A stretch of 64,000 nucleotides of DNA, taken from Rhodopseudomonas palustris. Its GTDB lineage: Bacteria; Pseudomonadota; Alphaproteobacteria; Rhizobiales; Xanthobacteraceae. The translations under genes were made by a program, and so were the position numbers. Where the stretch lies: the NCBI GenBank assembly GCA_016215605.1, contig JACRJB010000025.1, positions 217,647 through 281,646 on the forward strand, given 5' to 3'. Below the pieces are notes generated by a model, which was not told the DNA's origin, ran no database searches, and saw only the letters and a list, made by a program, of their open reading frames with translations. Shown here one piece after another: positions 28,319 to 36,082 of the stretch (positions within the stretch are counted from its first letter, which is position 1; the number at the start of each line of letters is the position of its first letter).

Positions 28319-28534
28319 TCAGCGATTGGATTGCATGTAAGCGAGCCCGGCAGCGCATCCACCGAAGGTGAGCGCCCAGATCAGGCTCGATTCAAGTGTC
28401 GCACTCAACGCGTAGCGCTGCAGCAGAAAAATGAATCCGGCAGCGACCACCGCGTGCATCGCGATATAGACCGGCTGGCGCATCGTTTCGGCCCTCTCGA
28501 CGCGGCCCAAGGCCGCTTTGTTCGGCGCGGTCAT
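28319..28534 (-). CDS. 71-aa membrane protein inside the nuo operon
   Basis: This gene lies between nuoE and nuoF. Its ATG overlaps the nuoE stop (ATGA), so translation is coupled, and 18 bases separate it from nuoF. The product has two hydrophobic segments: [19 protein letters not shown] and [19 protein letters not shown], with a basic N-terminus before the first. I do not recognise a family. Coupled placement inside complex I genes suggests co-production, perhaps in assembly or anchoring, without direct evidence. Confidence 0.72.
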   Translation of the reverse strand: MTAPNKAALGRVERAETMRQPVYIAMHAVVAAGFIFLLQRYALSATLESSLIWALTFGGCAAGLAYMQSNR

Positions 28535-29283
28535 GATGGCGGGTTCTTTTCGCTGGCGTCCGCAGCCGGCGCTTTCGGCGCCGGGCGTTCCTGAACATTC
28601 GCCGCCTCGGTCGCCTTCTTCGGCTCCTGATCGGTCAGCGCCGGACCGTCATGGGTGTCGGTGGCGACGTTGATACCACCGTGCTTCAGCGTGGTCGGAC
28701 CGGTACTCGGCGCAGCGTACTGACGGCCGTTCTGCGGACCGGGCTTCGGCGGGTTTCCGGCGGCGAAACCGTCGAGCACCTTGTTGAGGCTCTCCGGCGT
28801 GAGATCCTCGTAGGTATCCTTCCAGATCTGCACCATCGGGGCGTTGACGCAGGCGCCAGCGCACTCGACCTCTTCCCACGAGAAGTCGCCGTCGGCGGAG
28901 AGGTGGAACGGATCGTGATGGATGCGGCTCTTGCAGACCTCGATCAGCTCGCCGGCGCCGCGCAGCCGGCACGGCGTGGTGCCGCAGACCTGGACGTGCG
29001 CCTTTTTACCGACCGGATTGAGCTGGAACATCGTGTAGAAGGTCGCGACTTCGAGCGCGCGGATGTGCGGCATCTCCAGCATGTCGCTGATCGCGCGGAT
29101 CGCCGCTTCCGGCAGCCAGCCGCCGCACTGCTCCTGCGCCCGCCACATGATCGCGATCACCGCCGAGAACTGGCGGCCGGGCGGGTATTTGGTGATCTCG
29201 CGCTTCGCCCAGGCGAGGTTTTCCTCGGTGAAGGCGAAGCTCTCGGGTTGCAGCTCCTTGGGAGCCAGACGACGAACGGACAT
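28531..29283 (-). CDS. nuoE: NADH-quinone oxidoreductase subunit E
   Basis: 250 aa thioredoxin-like subunit with the 2Fe-2S cluster N1a. The ligand pattern is visible: [15 protein letters not shown] and later [15 protein letters not shown]. The catalytic-fold part ends near residue 165. It is followed by a long Pro/Ala/Lys-rich tail (KPGPQNGRQ to [10 protein letters not shown]) that looks disordered and is typical of Bradyrhizobium-type NuoE. It follows the methyltransferase gene by 2 bases. Confidence 0.97.
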   Translation of the reverse strand: MSVRRLAPKELQPESFAFTEENLAWAKREITKYPPGRQFSAVIAIMWRAQEQCGGWLPEAAIRAISDMLEMPHIRALEVATFYTMFQLNPVGKKAHVQVCGTTPCRLRGAGELIEVCKSRIHHDPFHLSADGDFSWEEVECAGACVNAPMVQIWKDTYEDLTPESLNKVLDGFAAGNPPKPGPQNGRQYAAPSTGPTTLKHGGINVATDTHDGPALTDQEPKKATEAANVQERPAPKAPAADASEKNPPS

Positions 29284-29285
29284 GA

Positions 29286-30257
29286 TCAGTTTCTCATCGC
29301 GCGTTTGGCCGCGCTCGCATTCAGATTTTCGATCCGGGACTGCCAGAACGCGCTCGCAGTGCCGACGACGTTGTAGCCGACATTCGACGCGACCTTGATG
29401 CGGTCGAGGATGGACAGGTCGACGACGGCCTCGAACCGGTTGCTGCCGGGGTCGTAGACCACCAGCTTCAGCGGCGTGTGGTCGAGGATGAAGCGCGACA
29501 CGGTGTGATCGCGATCGCTGCCGTGCTCCTCGCAGAGGATGGCGGTGTCTTCCTTCAGCAGCCGCTCGCCGCCGCGGATCGCGTCGATCTCGACGCCTTC
29601 GACGTCGAGCTTGACCAGATACTTGCCGCCGACGGCGATCTTGCCGTCGTCGAGCAGATCGTCGAGCCGCATCACCGGAACGTCCTCACCGGCGGCGTCG
29701 GACTTGCCGACGATGCTGAACGCCTCGTGCTTGGTGCCGGACAGCCGCGCGGTGCCGCGGGCGGCGCCGATCGCGCATTTCATCGTCTCGAAGCGATTGC
29801 CGTTGACCCGGGCGTTGTGCGTCAGCCGGGCGAAATTGTCGCGCGACGGCTCGATCGCGATCGCGCGGTGCGCGCCGAACGGCTTGCTCGATACCAGCAC
29901 CGACCAGTAGCCGTAATTGGCGCCGCAATCGACCAGCGTGTAGTCGACGTCGACGGAATCCGCGAACAGCAGATCGAGCTCGATCTCGTAGCGATACGAG
30001 CGTTCGAGCAGCTTGCTCCAGTAGCCGTCGGCGTACGGGAACACGAAGGTCGCGTCGGGATTGAGCTTGATGGCAATGTCGCGCTGCGGCAGCGCCTTGC
30101 GCATCAAATTCGCCGCGGCGTTGTAGCCGCGATACGAGAACGTCGAGGACACCCGTGCGCCCATCACCAGCGCGTACGCCGCCGCCCGCTCGAGGGCGGT
30201 TGCGCCCTCGAGCGCGCCGGTGGCGCGGTCGAACTGGATGGGCGGAGGCGCGATCAC
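29286..30257 (-). CDS. FkbM-type SAM methyltransferase embedded in the nuo operon
   Basis: 323 aa from a GTG at 30257 whose GTGA overlaps the nuoD stop; longer frames upstream are nuoD in another phase. The SAM-binding motif is [16 protein letters not shown], followed by [19 protein letters not shown], the FkbM layout, and [21 protein letters not shown] with the acidic motif. FkbM enzymes usually O-methylate glycans or polyketides; the substrate here is unknown. Four-base coupling to nuoD and a 2-base gap to nuoE put its dose under complex I control. Either it modifies a subunit or quinone-related molecule, or it is a passenger. Confidence 0.85.
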   Translation of the reverse strand: MIAPPPIQFDRATGALEGATALERAAAYALVMGARVSSTFSYRGYNAAANLMRKALPQRDIAIKLNPDATFVFPYADGYWSKLLERSYRYEIELDLLFADSVDVDYTLVDCGANYGYWSVLVSSKPFGAHRAIAIEPSRDNFARLTHNARVNGNRFETMKCAIGAARGTARLSGTKHEAFSIVGKSDAAGEDVPVMRLDDLLDDGKIAVGGKYLVKLDVEGVEIDAIRGGERLLKEDTAILCEEHGSDRDHTVSRFILDHTPLKLVVYDPGSNRFEAVVDLSILDRIKVASNVGYNVVGTASAFWQSRIENLNASAAKRAMRN

Positions 30258-31474
30258 CGATCGACCTCTCCGAACACGATGTCGAGCGAACCGAGGATCG
30301 CCGAGACGTCGGCGAGCAGATGGCCGCGGCAGATGAAGTCCATCGCCTGCAGATGCGCGAAGCCCGGCGCGCGGATCTTGCACTTGTACGGCTTGTTGCT
30401 GCCGTCCGAGACCAGATACACGCCGAACTCGCCCTTCGGCGCCTCGACCGCGACGTAGACCTCGCCTTCCGGCACGCGGAAGCCTTCGGTGTAGAGCTTG
30501 AAGTGATGGATCAGCGATTCCATCGAACGCTTCATCTCGCCGCGGCGCGGCGGGAAGATCTTGTTGTCGTCGACCGCGACGCGGCCCTGGCCGGCGGGCT
30601 CGCGCAGCTTGGCGATGCACTGCTTCATGATCTTGACCGACTGCCGCATCTCTTCGACGCGGATGCAGTAGCGGTCGTAGCAGTCGCCGTTCTTGCCGAT
30701 CGGAACGTCGAAATCCATCTCGGCGTAGCATTCGTAGGGCTGCGATTTGCGCAGGTCCCAGGCGGCGCCCGAGCCGCGCACCATCACGCCGGAGAAGCCC
30801 CACTCCCACGCCTGCTCCAGCGTCACCACGCCGATGTCGACGTTGCGCTGCTTGAAGATGCGGTTGTTGGTCAGCAGCGTCTCGAGATCGTCGACCGTCT
30901 GGATGAAGTTGTCACACCAGGTGTCGATGTCGGCGACCAGCTGCGGCGGCAGGTCCTGGTGGACGCCGCCGACGCGGAAATACGCGGCGTGCATCCGGCT
31001 GCCGGAGGCGCGCTCGTAGAACATCATCAGCTTTTCGCGTTCCTCGAAGCCCCACAGCGGCGGCGTCAGCGCGCCGACGTCCATCGCCTGCGTGGTGACG
31101 TTGAGGAGATGCGACAGGATGCGGCCGATCTCGCAATACAGCACGCGGATCAGCTGGGCGCGGCGCGGCACTTCGATGCCGAGCAGCTTCTCCGCCGCGA
31201 GGCAGAACGCGTGCTCCTGATTCATCGGCGCGACGTAGTCGAGCCGGTCGAAATACGGGATCGCCTGTAGATAGGTCTTCTGCTCGATCAGCTTCTCGGT
31301 GCCGCGATGCAACAGGCCGATATGCGGATCGACCCGTTCGACCACCTCGCCGTCGAGCTCCAACACCAGCCGGAGCACGCCGTGCGCGGCCGGATGCTGC
31401 GGCCCGAAATTGATCGTGAAGTTGCGCAGGCCCGGGGCCGAGCCTTCGTGAGCGGCGACGGCGGCATCAGCCAT
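30254..31474 (-). CDS. nuoD: NADH-quinone oxidoreductase subunit D
   Basis: 406 aa, 49-kDa subunit forming the quinone site with NuoB and NuoH. Landmarks: [36 protein letters not shown], the RDY region [46 protein letters not shown] and [31 protein letters not shown] at the end. Complete. A separate nuoC precedes it (no CD fusion). Confidence 0.98.
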   Translation of the reverse strand: MADAAVAAHEGSAPGLRNFTINFGPQHPAAHGVLRLVLELDGEVVERVDPHIGLLHRGTEKLIEQKTYLQAIPYFDRLDYVAPMNQEHAFCLAAEKLLGIEVPRRAQLIRVLYCEIGRILSHLLNVTTQAMDVGALTPPLWGFEEREKLMMFYERASGSRMHAAYFRVGGVHQDLPPQLVADIDTWCDNFIQTVDDLETLLTNNRIFKQRNVDIGVVTLEQAWEWGFSGVMVRGSGAAWDLRKSQPYECYAEMDFDVPIGKNGDCYDRYCIRVEEMRQSVKIMKQCIAKLREPAGQGRVAVDDNKIFPPRRGEMKRSMESLIHHFKLYTEGFRVPEGEVYVAVEAPKGEFGVYLVSDGSNKPYKCKIRAPGFAHLQAMDFICRGHLLADVSAILGSLDIVFGEVDR

Positions 31475-31525
31475 GGGACAAGCTCCGAAGATGGGCGAGT
31501 AGCGAATGGCGAATAGCGAATGGGA

Positions 31526-32140
31526 TCACGGCTTCACCCCTGCCTTCTCGTCACCCGGCAGGATCGGATAGTCCGCGCCTTCCCACGGCGACAAGAAGTC
31601 GAACTTGCGGAATTCCTGGTTGAGCCGCACCGGCTCGTAGACCACCCGCTTCTGGTCGTCGTCGTAGCGGACCTCGACGAAGCCGGTGAGCGGGAAATCC
31701 TTGCGCAGCGGATGGCCGTCGAAGCCGTAGTCGGTCAGCAGCCGGCGCATGTCGGGATGGCCGGTGATGACGATGCCGTACAGATCGTAGACCTCGCGCT
31801 CGAACCAGTCGGTGCCCGGAAACACGTCGATGATCGACGGCACCATCGTGGTCTCGCCGACCTCGGCGCGCAGCCGAATGCGCGCGTTCAGCGTCGGCGA
31901 CAGGAAGTGGTAGACCAGATCGAACCGCGGCACCCGGCCGGGATAGTCGACCGCGGTGACGTCGACGATGTTGACGAAGCGGCAGCGCGGATCGTCACGC
32001 AGGAAGCGCGCGACCTCCACCACCTTCGCGGCGTCGATCGTCACCGTCAGCTGGCCGTACGCGACCGCGTGCCCGATCGCGGCGCCCGGCAAGGCGCCGA
32101 CGATCGTCTGACCCAGGGTGTCGAGCCCGTTGTCGTCCAT
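31526..32140 (-). CDS. nuoC: NADH-quinone oxidoreductase subunit C
   Basis: 204 aa, 30-kDa subunit. The family signature is present: ERE(V)[23 protein letters not shown] and [19 protein letters not shown]. Gaps of 30 bases to nuoB and 51 bases to nuoD; the latter is the loosest spacing in the first half of the operon. Confidence 0.98.
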   Translation of the reverse strand: MDDNGLDTLGQTIVGALPGAAIGHAVAYGQLTVTIDAAKVVEVARFLRDDPRCRFVNIVDVTAVDYPGRVPRFDLVYHFLSPTLNARIRLRAEVGETTMVPSIIDVFPGTDWFEREVYDLYGIVITGHPDMRRLLTDYGFDGHPLRKDFPLTGFVEVRYDDDQKRVVYEPVRLNQEFRKFDFLSPWEGADYPILPGDEKAGVKP

Positions 32141-32170
32141 GAAGCAGCTTTCTTCTTCAGCGTTCGCGGT

Positions 32171-32788
32171 TCAGCGTTCGATCGTGCCGGTCCGACGGAT
32201 CTTCTTCTGCAGCAGCATCACGCCGTACAGCAGGGCTTCTGCGGTCGGCGGGCATCCCGGCACGTAGATGTCGATCGGGACGATGCGGTCGCAGCCGCGC
32301 ACCACGGAGTACGAATAGTGATAATAGCCGCCGCCGTTGGCGCAGGATCCCATCGAGATCACGTAGCGCGGTTCCGGCATCTGATCGTAGACCTTGCGCA
32401 GCGCCGGAGCCATCTTGTTGGTCAGGGTGCCGGCCACGATCATCACGTCGGACTGCCGCGGCGACGCGCGCGGCGCGAAGCCGAAGCGCTCGGCGTCGTA
32501 GCGCGGCATCGACAGCTGCATCATCTCGACCGCGCAGCAGGCGAGACCGAAGGTCATCCACATCAGCGAGCCGGTGCGCGCCCAGGTGATCAGATCGTCG
32601 GTGGCGGCGACGAAGAAACCCTTGTCGGACAGCTCGCGATTGACGTTGAGGAAGAACGGATCGTCGGCTCCGACCGGCTTGCCGGTATTCGGATCGATGA
32701 TGCCGCTCGGGGCCCGCGCGATCATCGGCTGCGCGCCTTCCGGGCGGAGCGACGGCGTCTGCTGCATGGCGTTCGGACTCAATCCCAT
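32171..32788 (-). CDS. nuoB: NADH-quinone oxidoreductase subunit B
   Basis: 205 aa subunit holding cluster N2, the last iron-sulfur centre before quinone. Ligands: [12 protein letters not shown] (adjacent Cys pair), [12 protein letters not shown] and [15 protein letters not shown]. The start is the ATG at 32788 ([10 protein letters not shown]), which overlaps the nuoA end by 10 bases; a start seven codons upstream is also in frame but unlike the family. Confidence 0.97.
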   Translation of the reverse strand: MGLSPNAMQQTPSLRPEGAQPMIARAPSGIIDPNTGKPVGADDPFFLNVNRELSDKGFFVAATDDLITWARTGSLMWMTFGLACCAVEMMQLSMPRYDAERFGFAPRASPRQSDVMIVAGTLTNKMAPALRKVYDQMPEPRYVISMGSCANGGGYYHYSYSVVRGCDRIVPIDIYVPGCPPTAEALLYGVMLLQKKIRRTGTIER

Positions 32789-33144
32789 TCCAGCGCGCCC
32801 TTCTTCCACTCATACGCGAAGCCGACGGTCAGCACGCCGAGAAACACCATCATCGACCAGAAGCCGGTTGCGCCGAGCTTGCCGAACGCCACCGCCCAGG
32901 GAAACAGGAAGGCGACTTCGAGATCGAAGATGATGAAGAGAATGGCGACCAGGTAAAACCTGACGTCGAACTTCATGCGAGCGTCGCCGAAAGCGTTGAA
33001 CCCGCATTCATAAGCCGAGAGCTTTTCGGGGTCGGGCTGCTGATAGGCGACGGCAAAAGGCGCCACCAGCAGCACGAAGCTCAGTCCAGCCGCAACAAGA
33101 ATGAATACGACGATTGGTAGATAGTTCGGCAGGATGCCGCTCAT
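32779..33144 (-). CDS. nuoA: NADH-quinone oxidoreductase subunit A
   Basis: 121 aa, three-helix subunit, first gene of the complex I operon. The conserved loop with Cys is [32 protein letters not shown], and the acidic residue in the last helix segment is present. Two ATG codons are adjacent at the start; the second gives [14 protein letters not shown]. Confidence 0.97.
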   Translation of the reverse strand: MSGILPNYLPIVVFILVAAGLSFVLLVAPFAVAYQQPDPEKLSAYECGFNAFGDARMKFDVRFYLVAILFIIFDLEVAFLFPWAVAFGKLGATGFWSMMVFLGVLTVGFAYEWKKGALEWD

Positions 33145-33207
33145 CACCGTTCCCTATCCCGCGGTTGGTGCACCGCCGCAGACTCGTTTGCATTTGAATT
33201 GTTCTAC

Positions 33208-33236
33208 CGCTTAGCGCAGTGCAACAGGGGGCGCAA
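33208..33236 (-). promoter_or_regulatory. Candidate nuo operon promoter
   Basis: Read on the minus strand, TTGCGC (33236-33231) is followed after 17 bases by TAAGCG (33213-33208), an imperfect sigma-70-type pair about 60 bases upstream of nuoA. A perfect 12-base palindrome CGAGGTACCTCG (33255-33266) lies 18 bases upstream of the -35 and could be an operator. The rest of 33148-33477 holds no other gene. Assignment is by pattern only. Confidence 0.4.
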
Positions 33237-33477
33237 GACAAGCTGTGTTGACAACGAGGTACCTCGCCATGCGGACATGTCCTAGGGTTTTGCCGGACAC
33301 ACTTTCAAACCGCCGTTCAAAGCTTGGCTGCAAGCACTGAAATCGGCCGTATACCTCCCGGAAACCATACCGGAATTGGACGAAACCATTTTCGGAACCC
33401 GCGAAACTTTCCTGAAACACACGCCGGGTATTTGTCTGTGCATCGAAGCGGCAACAAGCACCGCGCGGAGGCGACAG

Positions 33478-33672
33478 ATGAACCACTCCATTCATTCGGC
33501 GGATCGGGCCACCCACCTGAAAATCGTGGTGGTCGCACTGGTCGCCGGCATCGCCGTCACCGCCTTCAGCATTACCGCCCGGGTCAGCTCCGACTACAGC
33601 CAGACGGCCCACGTCGTGAAGCCGACCAAGCAGATCACCATCACCAGCTCCGAGACGTCGACGGTGAGATAA
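33478..33672 (+). CDS. 64-aa single-pass membrane protein
   Basis: A GGAGG site lies 7 bases before the ATG at 33478. The product opens MNHSIHSADRATHLKIVVV. One membrane helix follows (IVVVALVAGIAVTAFSITARV), then a Ser/Thr-rich exported tail (KPTKQITITSSETSTVR). The reading frame continues upstream to 33376, but that part lacks a ribosome site. A terminator follows at 33719. It is divergent from the nuo operon. The family is unknown to me, although proteins with this layout occur in Bradyrhizobium-like genomes. Confidence 0.72.
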   Translation: MNHSIHSADRATHLKIVVVALVAGIAVTAFSITARVSSDYSQTAHVVKPTKQITITSSETSTVR

Positions 33673-33991
33673 GCCGCAGGGCGGCCTTCGCACCCTCCCG
33701 TCACGGATCGTTGAGATCGGCCGCCTCCGGGCGGCCTTTGCTTTTCCGGCCTGTGACGATTCCGAGGGGCCAGCGCCCGCCCCGGCCAGTTCTCCACAAC
33801 ATGCCGAACCGAACCCGCAGCGCGGCCGGCCGCGTCACGCGCGCCGTCGACACGGCAGCGTGGCCTCGTCAGGCGCAAGCGCACGCCGGCGAGCCATTGC
33901 GCGCGCATCAAGATGCGTTGCGGGCGAGATCATCGAGGATTGTGGGGGATCGCTGCGGTTTTCGCCAAACGCCTGGTTTTACAGGGCTAAA
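33673..33991. other. Intergenic region without recognisable gene
   Basis: Apart from the terminator at 33719-33745, this stretch between the 64-aa membrane protein and tRNA-Asp shows no reading frame with plausible protein composition and no further motif that I recognise. Confidence 0.5.
33719..33745 (+). terminator. Intrinsic terminator after the 64-aa gene
   Basis: GGCCGCC, loop TCCG, GGCGGCC, then TTTGCTTTT. A 7-bp GC stem with a T-rich tail reading rightwards, 47 bases after the stop codon. Confidence 0.75.
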
Positions 33992-34068
<77 letters not shown>

Positions 34069-34315
34069 GTGGTTGCGTCACCGCGCAGGCGGTCGATCTA
34101 CCGGGGCGCCCTTCTCAAGTCAAGCCGATTGCGCGACGGGAGCGTTTTCGCGCGCCGGACGGCGCTGTTGTCCTTTGATGTCGGCGATTTTCGGGCCGCC
34201 AATGCAAATAATGGGCTGTTTACGGGCGAAACAGCGTATGCAGCGCCCACCCGAATCGTCTAAGGCCTGCTACGTCTTAGTTTCCTAAGCCGCTACAAAA
34301 CCCGGAGGGCTAAAT

Positions 34316-34627
34316 ATGGCGAAGAAAGCAGTTGCGAAAGCCGCGACACCCACCACCGTCACCCTGAAGCATCTCGCTGCGGCGCTCGCCGAAGAGCACG
34401 AGCTGTCGAAGAAGCAGACCGAAGCGATTCTCGGTGACCTGGTCACCCGCATCACCAAGCATCTGAAGAAGGGCGAGCGCATCCGCATCGTCGGCCTCGG
34501 CATCCTCCAGGTCCGCAAGCGCGCCGCCCGCACCGGCCGCAACCCGGCCACCGGCGAGACCATCCAGATCAAGGCCAGCAAGAAGGTCGCGTTCCGCGCC
34601 GCCAAGGAACTCAAGGAAGCCATCTAG
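34316..34627 (+). CDS. hup: HU-family DNA-binding protein
   Basis: 103 aa nucleoid protein. The N-terminal extension is short and Lys/Ala-rich (MAKKAVAKAATPTT), then the HU core: LSKKQTEAILGDLVTRITKHLKKGERIRIVGLG and the DNA-wrapping arm RTGRNPATGETIQI, ending in the usual KVAFRAAKELKEAI. The ribosome site GGAGGG precedes the ATG. The foreign element begins only a few bases after the stop codon, so the original 3-prime end of this transcript has been cut off. Confidence 0.95.
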   Translation: MAKKAVAKAATPTTVTLKHLAAALAEEHELSKKQTEAILGDLVTRITKHLKKGERIRIVGLGILQVRKRAARTGRNPATGETIQIKASKKVAFRAAKELKEAI

Positions 34628-34645
34628 AACGTAGGTTGGTAAAAG

Positions 34646-34762
34646 TGTAAACGAAATCTGCCATTTGGGCCTGGAAACTCGATGTTTCTGGGCCCAAATT
34701 CATTTTATAAAGTGTAAACGAGTAGTGCATCAAATCCGCAAGATGTGCGTTTTTGTAAACGA
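34646..34762 (+). repeat. Left-end array of three TGTAAACGA repeats
   Basis: The same nine bases occur at 34646-34654, 34713-34721 and 34754-34762, all in one orientation. Copies one and two share the longer form AGTGTAAACGA. The inverse occurs once at the right end (44207-44215). Irregularly spaced copies at the ends are the pattern expected of recombinase core and arm binding sites. Confidence 0.75.
34663..34699. other. Large inverted repeat (hairpin) at the left end of the element
   Basis: Arms ATTTGGGCCTGGAAAC (34663-34678) and GTTTCTGGGCCCAAAT (34684-34699) pair over 14 of 16 positions around the loop TCGAT. It lies between the first two TGTAAACGA repeats. It could be a terminator for hup or the element, a DNA structure for the recombinases, or the footprint of an accessory protein. 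Confidence 0.7.
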
Positions 34763-34808
34763 AAATACCAGAAACGACTGCGAGACAGCGACTTATTGAA
34801 ATCGTCCG

Positions 34809-34827
34809 AGTTGCAAAATTTGCAACT
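34809..34827. promoter_or_regulatory. Perfect 19-bp palindromic operator candidate upstream of the recombinase operon
   Basis: AGTTGCAAAATTTGCAACT is a perfect palindrome with 9-bp arms and a single central base, 55 bases before the GTG of the first recombinase. A TTGAAA (34796-34801) just upstream could be a -35 box. A dimeric repressor site is the natural reading. The two element-encoded coiled-coil proteins are candidates for the binder. Confidence 0.6.
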
Positions 34828-34882
34828 GTAACCCCGCAGCGAAGAATGACAGCTATCGCCCGAGTTTGATCATGGGCGTGGT

Positions 34883-36082
34883 GTGCATAATCGGTTCACA
34901 GAGATTTATCCGCTGACCACCAAGGTCATCCGTCTGCCTGAGGGCGACCGGCATGTCCTCACGGTGAACGCGAAGGGATTCCCGGTCGACTGGCCGAACC
35001 TGTATTGCATGATCTCGCTTCGGCCCAGCAGCATGGCGCTGTCTACGATGCAAACCCATGCCACCGCGATCTGCATGCTGCACAACTGGTGCGGGGACCA
35101 AGGTATCCCGCTGCAGGAGCGCATCGAGAAGCTCGACCTCTTCACGATGTCGGAGATCGCCGCCCTGCGGTTCGCCATGAGGGTAAACCGATCGCCCGGC
35201 AGCGAGTCCGCCACCGTCGAGCCCCCTCATTGGTCCATGCGCCTCAAGGCGATTTCCGCCTACATCGCCTGGCACGGCGACCACGTGCTCTCCAGGATGT
35301 CCGCCCGCGACGAGAGGTGGCCGGCAGCCCGCAAGAGGCTCACGGCAACATGCAAGCGGATCAACGGCACGATCAAGCACAGAAAAGGCAAGAAAAAGGA
35401 GGGACTCGAAAAGGATCAGCAGACCGCCCTGGCAACTGGGATCAGCCTCGGTCACCCGAAAAACCCGTTCAACGCCAACGTCCAGCCGCGCAATCTGGCG
35501 CTGATCGCGGTCTATTCGGAAGGTGGACTGCGGCGCGGCGAAGGCGGAGGCCTGAAGATCTGCGACATGCATCTGAACGGAAACGAACCCTACATCGAAG
35601 TGGAACGCCGTCCCGACGATCCGGACGATCCGCGCGCCCAGGAGCCGAACACCAAGACCGAAGCGCACCCGGTACCCATCGGCACGAAAGTGGCGCGGCT
35701 GCTTGGCGACTACATGATTTACGACCGACCGAACTACAAGAATGCCAGGAAGTCGCCCTACGTCTTCCTGTCGCAGGAAGGCCAGCCGCTGTCGCTCAGT
35801 TCGATCGACCAGGTTTTCCGGGCGCTTAGAGCGGTGCCCGGCGTCCCCAAGGATTTCTCCCCCAATTCACTGCGCAGGACCTGGAACGACCGCGTCGGCG
35901 ATGCTGCGGAGCTTCTTGGCATCGCTCCCGAACTCGAGATGCAGATCCGCAATCAAGCTCAAGGCCGCGTCCGGCACTCCGGCGAGGCCATGGACTATCA
36001 ACGTGGCCGCCTGCGCCGGCGCGGAAACGCAATCGCGATCCGAATGCAGGACATCGCCACGAAGGACGGCAAGAATGACTGA
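34883..36082 (+). CDS. Tyrosine recombinase A of the element
   Basis: 399 aa from a GTG start. The N-terminal half is an alpha-helical core-binding domain (about residues 50-160). The catalytic domain begins near NLALIAVYSEGGLRRGEGG with the box I Arg at about residue 217. Box II appears as SPNSLRRTWNDR with Arg near 331. HSGEAMDY (365-372) supplies the second His and the candidate nucleophilic Tyr372. The first His of the HxxR motif is Asn here. The last 8 bases overlap the start of recombinase B. It is the same size class as Tn554 TnpA. DNA strand exchange at the element ends is inferred. Confidence 0.85.
   Translation: MHNRFTEIYPLTTKVIRLPEGDRHVLTVNAKGFPVDWPNLYCMISLRPSSMALSTMQTHATAICMLHNWCGDQGIPLQERIEKLDLFTMSEIAALRFAMRVNRSPGSESATVEPPHWSMRLKAISAYIAWHGDHVLSRMSARDERWPAARKRLTATCKRINGTIKHRKGKKKEGLEKDQQTALATGISLGHPKNPFNANVQPRNLALIAVYSEGGLRRGEGGGLKICDMHLNGNEPYIEVERRPDDPDDPRAQEPNTKTEAHPVPIGTKVARLLGDYMIYDRPNYKNARKSPYVFLSQEGQPLSLSSIDQVFRALRAVPGVPKDFSPNSLRRTWNDRVGDAAELLGIAPELEMQIRNQAQGRVRHSGEAMDYQRGRLRRRGNAIAIRMQDIATKDGKND

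Noticed and set aside
33360..33430. GGAAC-like words considered as an EcfG stress promoter for the 64-aa gene
   Set aside because: No matching GTT -10 element at the required distance was found.
35742..36074. N-terminal extension of recombinase B inside recombinase A
   Set aside because: The extension has shadow-like Ser/Arg/Pro composition; the ATG at 36075 overlapping the stop of A is the natural coupled start.
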